Positions 18,133 to 25,287 of a stretch of DNA of 64,000 nt are shown piece after piece (within the stretch, counting starts at the first letter, position 1; each line of letters begins with the position of its first letter). A program made the translations under genes and the position numbers. Source of the stretch: Massilia terrae (GTDB lineage: Bacteria; Pseudomonadota; Gammaproteobacteria; Burkholderiales; Burkholderiaceae_D); NCBI RefSeq assembly GCF_024753145.1, contig NZ_JANUGU010000009.1:1-64000 (forward strand), written 5' to 3'. Below the pieces are notes generated by a model, which was not told the DNA's origin, ran no database searches, and saw only the letters and a list, made by a program, of their open reading frames with translations.

Positions 18133-18743
18133 GCGAACTCCTGGTGTCGTAAGGTGTACTGGTGAACTTTGCGAAGTCTCTTCTGATTCCCGGCCGATGC
18201 TGTCGACCGTCGCTTCCACGTCCTTTCCCTGCTTCCTGCGCAGCGTCGTCCGCGGTGTTGATGCTGTTGATTACAACACGCCGAAACCGCGGGGTTATCG
18301 TGTAATGGCGCCGTCACAAAACAGAAACGGTTGTTTTCGACCCGCTATTTAGCACAGCTTGCTGTCCGCCCCGAGGTCGCACGCCTGCGGTGCACTCCTC
18401 CCACCGGCGCCCCTCGATGACGCACGCGCATGCACCGGATTGCGCATGCGCCGATGGGCCGGCCGGGCGCGCAAAGTCCAGGACCCGCGGTGAACGGCAA
18501 CTCGCGAGCACATATGAGAACGCCCCCTCGGCCTTGCCTTCCGGTGTACAGCACAGCAATTCATGTTGTCGGGCACCCCCAAAACCGTAGTTTCTCTTCT
18601 ACCCATCCTCGAAATCGCGATAATGTGACGACGCCGGTATGGTGTAATTCTTATCGGAAGCACGGTCGCCGCGCTGAAGGCCCGACGCGGGCGCTGCAGA
18701 ACGGATAGCCCGGCCTTGACCTGCTCATTTACTTGATCGAACC
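18133..18743. other. 611-bp divergent intergenic region with candidate operators
   Basis: No convincing gene is present; short frames here have shadow-like composition. TGTTGATTACAACA at 18265-18278 is a perfect 5-bp inverted repeat around ATTA, on the TonB-receptor side. CGATAA (18618-18623) and TTATCG (18651-18656) flank a GTGTAATT stretch upstream of the DMT transporter. I looked for cobalamin-riboswitch elements in front of the receptor and did not see them. Confidence 0.45.
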
Positions 18744-19796
18744 ATGCACAAAGGCGTCATTTGCGCGCTGCTCGCAGCAGCCCTGTTCGGTGCCAGCACG
18801 CCATTCGCGAAGCTGCTGGTCGGCTCCGTGCCGCCGCTGGTCCTGGCTGGCATGCTTTACCTGGGCAGCGGCCTCGGACTGCTGGCCTGGCTCGGGCTCC
18901 GCTCCTTGCGCAGCTCGAATGACCTGGACCGCCCCGCCGGGCTGACGGCACCCGACTTGCCCTGGCTGGCCGGCGCGATCCTGGCCGGCGGCGTCGCAGG
19001 CCCGGTACTCTTGCTGGCTGGCCTGGCGCTGACGCCCGCATCGTCCGCCTCCTTGTTGTTGAACATGGAGGGGGTGCTGACGTCGATGCTCGCGTGGTTC
19101 GTGTTCAAGGAGAATTTTGATCGCCGTATCTTCATCGGCATGCTGTTCATTGTCGTCGCAGGCGTCGTGCTCTCATGGGAGCAGGTGCCGGCGCTTGGCG
19201 CTCCGACCGGTGCGCTGGCCATCGTCGGCGCCTGCCTGTGCTGGGCGATCGACAACAACCTGACGCGCAAGGTCTCGGCCAGCGATGCAGTCCAGATCGC
19301 ATGCGCCAAGGGCCTCGTGGCTGGCGCCGTCAACCTGGGGATTGCCCGCGCGCTCGGCTTTGGCTTGCCCGACATGAAAGCGATGCTGGGCGCTGCCGCG
19401 GTCGGATTTTCCGGCTATGGCCTCAGCCTGGTCATGTTCGTGGTGGCCCTGCGGCACCTGGGCAGCGCACGCACAGGCGCCTATTTTTCCACTGCGCCCT
19501 TCGTCGGCGCCGCGATCTCCTTGCTGATGCTCGCAGAGACGCCGACGCCGGGCTTCTGGCTGGCGGCCGGCCTGATGGGCGCCGGCATCTGGCTGCACCT
19601 GACCGAGCGGCATGAGCACGAACATGTCCACGCGCCGCTTTTCCACGCGCACACGCACGTCCACGACGAGCATCATCGGCATGAGCATGACTTCGACTGG
19701 GAAGACGCGGCGCCACACAGCCATCCCCATCACCACGCGCCGATCCGGCACACGCACGCGCATTACCCGGACATCCACCATCGGCACGAACACTGA
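18744..19796 (+). CDS. EamA/DMT-family transporter with a histidine-rich C-terminal tail
   Basis: The 350-residue protein has two EamA repeats (about residues 5-135 and 150-285) with ten hydrophobic segments, followed by a 61-residue tail containing 24 histidines and several acidic residues. DMT proteins move small metabolites or amino acids out of the cell. The tail looks like a metal-binding or metal-sensing extension and the copper genes follow directly, so a role in metal export or metal-gated transport is inferred. No good ribosome site is visible before the ATG at 18744, so the start is moderately certain. Confidence 0.85.
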   Translation: MHKGVICALLAAALFGASTPFAKLLVGSVPPLVLAGMLYLGSGLGLLAWLGLRSLRSSNDLDRPAGLTAPDLPWLAGAILAGGVAGPVLLLAGLALTPASSASLLLNMEGVLTSMLAWFVFKENFDRRIFIGMLFIVVAGVVLSWEQVPALGAPTGALAIVGACLCWAIDNNLTRKVSASDAVQIACAKGLVAGAVNLGIARALGFGLPDMKAMLGAAAVGFSGYGLSLVMFVVALRHLGSARTGAYFSTAPFVGAAISLLMLAETPTPGFWLAAGLMGAGIWLHLTERHEHEHVHAPLFHAHTHVHDEHHRHEHDFDWEDAAPHSHPHHHAPIRHTHAHYPDIHHRHEH

Positions 19797-19807
19797 CAAG
19801 AGGATTT

Positions 19808-19846
19808 ATGTTGACGTCCAACCTTTGCGCTACGATCGTAACATGA
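19808..19846 (+). CDS. Possible 12-residue leader ORF coupled to the next gene
   Basis: ATG at 19808 has AGAGGA 4 bases upstream and encodes MLTSNLCATIVT before a TGA that overlaps, as ATGA, the start of the Cys/His-rich gene. The downstream gene has no ribosome site of its own, so translation of this leader could drive it. Too short to prove from sequence alone. Confidence 0.4.
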   Translation: MLTSNLCATIVT

Positions 19847-20223
19847 CGCGTTTGTTCTTCCGCCTGGTCCTATGGCTGTCGATAGCGGTGCTGTCCCTTC
19901 ACGGCGGCGCTGCAATAGCCATTGGACAAGCTGAAGCGCCCGCGCACCCAACGATGTCCATGGCGGGCCATGCACATCATCATATTGCCTCACAAAGCGG
20001 CGGCGACCACTGCTGCGAGTCCGGTTCCAAAGCGCCGGCAACTTCCCACGCAAAGTGCACTGCTGGCGCAAGCTGCTGCGCCGGCAGCGCGGCGCCTCCA
20101 GCCCAGCTGCCGCACTTCCATGCGCAGTCGACGGCGACCTCGCCACACGCGAGAGTGGAAGCCGCCATGACTTCCTTCGTGCCCTCCACCCTGGAGCGGC
20201 CGCCGCGGGACTTGTTCGTTTGA
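19843..20223 (+). CDS. Small exported Cys/His-rich protein
   Basis: The 126-residue protein has a hydrophobic N-terminus (RLFFRLVLWLSIAVLSLHGG) that serves as signal peptide or anchor, then a run of potential metal ligands: HAHHHIAS, HCCES, a Cys-rich CTAGASCCAG and HFHAQ. I do not recognise a named domain, but similar short proteins occur at the head of copper and heavy-metal loci. It lies 46 bp behind the His-tailed transporter. The start codon overlaps the stop of a 12-codon leader and lacks its own Shine-Dalgarno. Copper or silver binding in the periplasm is the inferred role. Confidence 0.65.
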   Translation: MTRLFFRLVLWLSIAVLSLHGGAAIAIGQAEAPAHPTMSMAGHAHHHIASQSGGDHCCESGSKAPATSHAKCTAGASCCAGSAAPPAQLPHFHAQSTATSPHARVEAAMTSFVPSTLERPPRDLFV

Positions 20224-20377
20224 TTTTCCAGGCGCGCTGACATGCGCATCGGGGCCGCACATCGGCCTTCAATCGACACGAACTAAAAATATGAAATTTT
20301 CACACCTGCTGCTGTTCGCGGCCGGCATGCCGTGGTTTGTTTTCGCGCAAATCCGAAAAACACCGGGGAGCGCCCCC

Positions 20378-21754
20378 ATGAATTCACTGACAAGACCAGG
20401 CCTGCGCCGCTTGGCTGTCGCGGCAAGTGCCGCCTTCTTGGCGGGCTGCGCCAGCCTGTCCAGGGATGGCGGCACTGATGACGTTGCTCGCATGACGCAG
20501 GAACGCATCGCCCAGCCGGCGCCATGGAAGCGGGATCAAGCCGCGGAGGCCACGCAATCGGAAGTGAAGGCCGTTCTTTCCAAGCCGATCGGCGCTGACG
20601 CCGCGGTGCACCTTGCCCTGCTCAACAACCAGGGGCTACAGGCATCGCTGGCCGAGTTGGGGGTCGCCGAAGCGGACTTCGTCCGGGCCGGCCGGCTACC
20701 CAACCCGGGCTTCAGCTTCGGCCGCATCCGAGGTGGCAGCGAGACCGAGATCGATCGCAGCCTGTCGTTCGACCTGGCCGCGCTCCTGACCATGCCAGCG
20801 CGCAGCGGCATCGAAAGCCGGCGCTTCGAGCAAGCCAAGCTCCAGGCGGCGATGCAGGCAGTGCGACTGGCCGCGGACACGCGCAAGGCCTGGTATGTCG
20901 CCGTCGCCGCGGCGCAGGCATCGACTTTCGCCGGCCAGGTGCTTGGCGCGGCCGAGGCAGCCGCCGAGCTTGCCGCGCGCATGCAGGCTGCCGGCAACTG
21001 GAGCGCATTGGACGCCGCGCGCGAGCGTGCCTTTTACCAGGACGCCGTGACCCAGCAGGCGCAGGCGCGCCTGCTGGCCGACACGGCGCGCGAGGAACTG
21101 GCCCGCCTGCTGGGCCTGTGGGGACCGTCCCTTGACTTCACCCTGCCGGACCGGCTGCCCGACCTTCCGGCCCAAGCACGCGCGCCGGCGAATGCCGAGG
21201 CGGACGCGCTGTCGCAGCGGCTCGACGTCCTCGTCGCGCGCCACGACGCGCAGGCGACGGCGCAGGCGCTCGGCTTGGCGAAGACGACGCGCTTCATCAA
21301 CGTCTTCGATGCCGGCTATGCCAACAAGAGCACGACCGGCGCGCCGCGCGAGAACGGCTATGAAGTCTCGCTCGAGCTGCCGCTGTTCGACTGGGGCGGC
21401 GCACGCCTGGCGCGGGCGCAGGCCTCGTACATGGCGGCGGTCCACCGTACCGGCGATGTGGCTGTGAAGGCGCGCTCCGAGGTGCGCCAGGCCTACGCCA
21501 GCTACCGCACCGCCTACGACATCGCGCGCCATTACCGCGACGACATCGTCCCGCTGCGCAAGCAGATCGCAGACGAAGTCCTGCTGCGCTACAACGGCAT
21601 GCTCGCCAGTACCTTCGAGCTGCTCGCCGAGTCGCGCGAACAACTGGCCGCCGTCAATGCCGCGATCGCCGCGCAGCGTGATTTCTGGATCGCCGACACC
21701 AACCTCCAGTTCGCCATGAACGGCGGCACCACCGATGCGAGGAGCGCACAATGA
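20378..21754 (+). CDS. TolC-family outer-membrane lipoprotein
   Basis: The 458-residue protein starts with a lipoprotein signal and lipobox LAGC near residue 25. It then has the paired coiled-coil helices of the outer-membrane efflux protein family (about 60-250 and 270-450). TolC/CusC-like proteins form trans-periplasmic exit ducts. The ATG at 20378 has GGGGAG 7 bases upstream and starts the lipoprotein signal, so the frame beginning at 20291 is rejected. The stop overlaps the next start as ATGA, so it is coupled to the multicopper oxidase. No RND pump or membrane-fusion gene is beside it, which is unusual for a duct protein. Confidence 0.88.
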   Translation: MNSLTRPGLRRLAVAASAAFLAGCASLSRDGGTDDVARMTQERIAQPAPWKRDQAAEATQSEVKAVLSKPIGADAAVHLALLNNQGLQASLAELGVAEADFVRAGRLPNPGFSFGRIRGGSETEIDRSLSFDLAALLTMPARSGIESRRFEQAKLQAAMQAVRLAADTRKAWYVAVAAAQASTFAGQVLGAAEAAAELAARMQAAGNWSALDAARERAFYQDAVTQQAQARLLADTAREELARLLGLWGPSLDFTLPDRLPDLPAQARAPANAEADALSQRLDVLVARHDAQATAQALGLAKTTRFINVFDAGYANKSTTGAPRENGYEVSLELPLFDWGGARLARAQASYMAAVHRTGDVAVKARSEVRQAYASYRTAYDIARHYRDDIVPLRKQIADEVLLRYNGMLASTFELLAESREQLAAVNAAIAAQRDFWIADTNLQFAMNGGTTDARSAQ

Positions 21755-23142
21755 TTTCACGTCGAGATTTTTTCAGGGGCGCCGGCGCGGTTGCCGTGAG
21801 CACGGCGGCCGTCAGCCGCGTGGGAGCGGCGTCGCTGCCCGAAGCGGTGGTCATGGACAATGCGAAAACCCATGTGCCGCCACTGCCCGCCACCGGATTG
21901 CCATTCAACCCCGTCGTGACGCTGAACGGCTGGTCCCTGCCCTGGCGGATGAACAATGGCGTCAAGGAGTTCCACCTGGTGGCCGAGCCGGTCGTGCGCG
22001 AGTTCGCGCCGGGGATGAAGGTCAAGCTGTGGGGTTACAACGGCCAGTCGCCGGGTCCGACGATCGAAGTGGTCGAGGGCGACCGGGTGCGCATTTTCGT
22101 GACCAATAAACTCCCCGAGCACACCAGTGTGCACTGGCATGGGCAGCGCCTGCCCAACGGCATGGATGGCGTGACCGGCCTGACCCAGCCCGGCATCGCG
22201 CCAGGCAAAACCTTCGTCTACGAATTCGTGGCGCGGCGTCCCGGCACCTTCATGTACCACCCGCACGCGGACGAGATGACGCAGATGGCGATGGGCATGA
22301 TGGGCTTCTGGGTGACGCACCCGAAGGACCCGGCGAAGTTTGCCGTCGACCGCGACTTCGTCTTCCTGCTGAGCAGCTACGACATCGACCCGGGCAGCTC
22401 CACCCCGAAGGTCAACACCATGCTGGACCAGAACCTGTGGACCTTCAACAGCCGGGTCTTCCCGGGCATCGACTCCCTGCCGGTGCGCCAAGGCGACCGG
22501 GTGCGCATCCGTGTCGGCAACCTGACCATGACGAACCATCCGATACATCTGCACGGACACGAGTTCGAAGTCACCGGCACCGACGGCGGCTGGACGCATC
22601 CGGCAAGCCGCTGGCCCGAGGTGACGACCGATGTCGGGGTGGGCCAGATGCGGGCAATCGAGTTCATCGCCAACGAACCCGGCGACTGGGCCCTGCACTG
22701 CCATAAGGCCCACCACACGATGAACGCGATGGGCCACAACGTGCCGACCATGATCGGCGTCGACCACCGTGGCATCGCCGAGAAGATCAGCAAGATCGTA
22801 CCGGACTACATGGTCATGGGCGACCAGGGAGGCTCGATGGGCGGCATGGAGATGCCAATCCCGGAAAACACCCTGCCGATGATGACCGGCGACGGCCCGT
22901 TCGGCGGCGTCGAGATGGGCGGCATGTTCACCGTGCTGAAGGTGCGCCACGACCAGAAGCGCGGCGACTACAGCGATCCGGGCTGGTACAAGCACCCGGC
23001 AGCTACGCTCGCCTACGAATGGACTGGCCAGCTATCCGAGCCCGAACGCAGCCATGCCGCGGGACGCAGCCTGATGCCGGCGGCCGGCAAGCGCGACGTC
23101 GAGCTGCAGGTGCGCAAGCCGACCGGGCACGGCGAACACTGA
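21751..23142 (+). CDS. Tat-exported multicopper oxidase
   Basis: The 463-residue protein begins with a twin-arginine signal (SRRDFF) and contains all four copper-ligand motifs: HWHG (about residue 128), HPHAD (about 169), HPIHLHGHEF (about 263) and HCHKAHHTMNAM (about 315). A Met-rich segment with repeated GGM, EMP and PMM pieces (about 355-395) resembles the extra copper-binding insert of CueO/CopA-type cuprous oxidases. The likely role is periplasmic oxidation of Cu+ to Cu2+ for copper tolerance. The start overlaps the TolC-like gene by 4 bp. Confidence 0.93.
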   Translation: MISRRDFFRGAGAVAVSTAAVSRVGAASLPEAVVMDNAKTHVPPLPATGLPFNPVVTLNGWSLPWRMNNGVKEFHLVAEPVVREFAPGMKVKLWGYNGQSPGPTIEVVEGDRVRIFVTNKLPEHTSVHWHGQRLPNGMDGVTGLTQPGIAPGKTFVYEFVARRPGTFMYHPHADEMTQMAMGMMGFWVTHPKDPAKFAVDRDFVFLLSSYDIDPGSSTPKVNTMLDQNLWTFNSRVFPGIDSLPVRQGDRVRIRVGNLTMTNHPIHLHGHEFEVTGTDGGWTHPASRWPEVTTDVGVGQMRAIEFIANEPGDWALHCHKAHHTMNAMGHNVPTMIGVDHRGIAEKISKIVPDYMVMGDQGGSMGGMEMPIPENTLPMMTGDGPFGGVEMGGMFTVLKVRHDQKRGDYSDPGWYKHPAATLAYEWTGQLSEPERSHAAGRSLMPAAGKRDVELQVRKPTGHGEH

Positions 23143-23260
23143 CGGCGTGGGAGCACGAAATATTTGCCTTCTCTCGACTGTCATTGAAACGGAACCGCCA
23201 GCGGCCGGCATGGTCGTTGTACGTCCACACCATCATGATAAATTTGCTTTGGAGCTTACG

Positions 23261-23632
23261 ATGACTCGTTTATTTTCTCTGTTTGGCGCCCTGTTCGTCA
23301 CTACCGGTCTTGCGCTGGCGGCGGCCGGTGCATCGGCACGCATGCAAGTGCAGATGCCCGGTCACGACCAGCACGCCGCCATGGCCATGCCTTCCCAGGA
23401 TGATCCGGATACACTATCCGAGGGAGGAATCCAGAAGGTCGACAAGGACGCCGGCAAGCTGACGGTCAAGCATGGCCCGCTGAATAACCTCGGCATGCCT
23501 GCCATGACGATGGCGTTCAAGGTCCAGGACCCCGCAATGCTCGACCAGGTGAAAGTTGGCCAGCTGGTCCGGTTCCGGGTGGAGCGCGCCAATGGCAGCC
23601 TCACCATCACCAGACTCGAAGTGTCCAAATAA
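23261..23632 (+). CDS. CusF-like periplasmic copper-binding protein
   Basis: The 123-residue protein has a signal peptide (MTRLFSLFGALFVTTGLALA), a Met/His-rich linker and a small beta-barrel domain containing GMPAMTMAFKV near residue 85, the metal-binding segment of the CusF/CzcE-like copper-binding domain. It probably carries Cu+ or Ag+ in the periplasm. The ATG at 23261 has GGAG 6 bases upstream; the longer frame from 23147 lacks one. No cusA or cusB is in the window. Confidence 0.87.
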   Translation: MTRLFSLFGALFVTTGLALAAAGASARMQVQMPGHDQHAAMAMPSQDDPDTLSEGGIQKVDKDAGKLTVKHGPLNNLGMPAMTMAFKVQDPAMLDQVKVGQLVRFRVERANGSLTITRLEVSK

Positions 23633-23640
23633 AGTTGGCC

Positions 23641-23672
23641 GTCCTGTGACCCGGCACACGGGGAAACAGGAC
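23641..23672. other. Stem-loop between the CusF-like gene and copC
   Basis: GTCCTGT (23641-23647) pairs perfectly with ACAGGAC (23666-23672), and an inner CCCG/CGGG pair can extend the structure. There is no T-run after it, so it could be an RNA processing or attenuation site rather than a classic terminator. Confidence 0.35.
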
Positions 23673-23718
23673 GCGCATTTACCCTTACTGACTCAATTAA
23701 CCTACCCAAGGAATCAAC

Positions 23719-24084
23719 ATGTCCATCAAACGCATCCTCGCCGTCGCCACCTTTGCCCTCGCCAGTGCAGTGACCTCGTCCACTTTCGCGCACGCGAAAT
23801 TGCAATCGTCCGATCCCGCGGCCGGCAGTGCGATCGCCAGCGCACCGAAGCAGGTTCGCCTCAAGTTCAACGAAGCCCTGGAGCCAGCGTTCAGCAAGAT
23901 CGCCCTGGCAGCGGCCGATAATAAGGAAATCCCGGTCACCGCCGTCGCCGTCGACAAGGAGGACCATTCGGTCATGACGGCCCAGTTGCCGGCGTTGCCT
24001 ACTGGCGCGTATCGTATCCAGTGGTCGGCAATGACCCACGACAGCCACAAGATGAAGGGCGAAGTCCCGTTCACAGTCAAGTGA
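23719..24084 (+). CDS. copC: CopC/YobA-family periplasmic copper-binding protein
   Basis: The 121-residue protein has a signal peptide cut before HAKLQSS, giving the N-terminal histidine typical of CopC copper sites. It ends in the SAMTHDSHKMKGE segment that supplies further ligands. The Ig-like CopC fold fits the length. CopC hands copper to CopD for uptake or buffers it in the periplasm. Its stop overlaps the copD start (TGATG), so the pair is translationally coupled. Confidence 0.93.
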   Translation: MSIKRILAVATFALASAVTSSTFAHAKLQSSDPAAGSAIASAPKQVRLKFNEALEPAFSKIALAAADNKEIPVTAVAVDKEDHSVMTAQLPALPTGAYRIQWSAMTHDSHKMKGEVPFTVK

Positions 24085-25022
24085 TGGCGCTCGACCTTCA
24101 GACCACGCAGCGACTGGTGACGGCGCTGCTGAACCTGGGGGCGGCGGTGCTCATGGGTGCGAGCGTCTCGCGCCTGTGGCTCGGCCGCGACGGCTCCAGC
24201 TGGGCCCGTACGCGCCGTGAGCCCGTGCGCAAGGCCGCCGTCATCGCTGGCTTGCTTGCGCTGGCCGCTGATGTTGCATGGCTGTGGCTCGAGTCGGCTG
24301 CAATGGCCGAGGTTCCGGTCACCGAGGCGGCGAGCGCCACCTGGGCGATGGTGAGCTCCTCGCACCTCGGATTCGCGTGCTGCATCGGGATCGCCGCCTT
24401 GGTCGTCGCCACCGCCGGCGCCTTCATGCGCGGCACTGGCGGTTCGGGTCCAACGCTGCTGTCGCTGGCCGCGCTCGCCGTGTTCTGGTACGCGCGCAGC
24501 ATGGTCAGCCATGCGTCGAGCGATGGCGACTTCAGCGTACGCCTGCTGGCGGATTGGGCGCACCTGGGCCTGATCAGCCTTTGGGTCGGCGAAGTCATGG
24601 TTGCCGGCGCAATCACCCTGCGCGCGTCCGCGAACATGGCCGCAAGCGACCGGCGCGCCAGGGCAGCATACGTCGCGTCGCTATCGAGTTCGGCGACGTT
24701 TGCATTGACCGGGATCTTCGTCACCGGCTTATACGCGGTCTGGCGAAGCATTGACGGGTGGGCGAACCTGATCGGAAACCCCTACGGGAATACCCTGGTG
24801 GTGAAAATGCTGATGGTCGGCGCAGCTGCGGCACTGGGCGGATACAACCGCTTTTTTGTGATGCCGCCATGGCTCGCCCGCGAGTCCGCAGGTGACGCGG
24901 CAGCGGAGGTGTTCCCGGTGCGCTTCAAGCGTGTTCTCTGGATCGAAGCGGTCGTACTGCTGGCGGTTGTTGTACTGGCCGCGTGGCTTGCATCGACGTC
25001 CCCTCCGGGCGAACAGATGTGA
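24084..25022 (+). CDS. copD: CopD copper-transport membrane protein
   Basis: The 312-residue protein has about eight hydrophobic helices and the CopD-domain layout, with conserved polar residues in the later helices (SHASSDGDF near 150 and NPYGNTLVVKMLM near 231). CopD is thought to import copper across the inner membrane from CopC. The ATG at 24084 overlaps the copC stop by one base. An in-frame extension to 24021 lies inside copC and is rejected. Confidence 0.9.
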   Translation: MALDLQTTQRLVTALLNLGAAVLMGASVSRLWLGRDGSSWARTRREPVRKAAVIAGLLALAADVAWLWLESAAMAEVPVTEAASATWAMVSSSHLGFACCIGIAALVVATAGAFMRGTGGSGPTLLSLAALAVFWYARSMVSHASSDGDFSVRLLADWAHLGLISLWVGEVMVAGAITLRASANMAASDRRARAAYVASLSSSATFALTGIFVTGLYAVWRSIDGWANLIGNPYGNTLVVKMLMVGAAAALGGYNRFFVMPPWLARESAGDAAAEVFPVRFKRVLWIEAVVLLAVVVLAAWLASTSPPGEQM

Positions 25023-25287
25023 GCCAGCCCGGCAAGCGTCGCTCCGGCCGCTTCGGTCTGGTGCATTTCGCGAGCATCGTCGGCGCCGGCGGCACCAGGA
25101 TGCAGCGCGGCGCCCCACTTGTTTGCACGGCCCTTACTTGTGCTGCCTCGCCCCGCCGAAACAGCTTTTTCTCTTTTTTGGCATGGCCAAATAGGCGTCT
25201 TCGTGTCGGGCGCCCATGATGTAATCGTTTCGACCGCATGCAATCCCGCGCGTCGCCAAAACAACATGACATTTACCTGAGGATACA

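Noticed and set aside
15985..18165. 726-residue frame opposite the TonB receptor gene
   Set aside because: Antisense shadow of high-GC coding sequence; the protein is low-complexity with no domain, signal or ribosome site, while the receptor strand has clear motifs.
18133..18743. Cobalamin riboswitch upstream of the TonB receptor
   Set aside because: The conserved B12-box and GCCACTG-type elements were not found on either strand.
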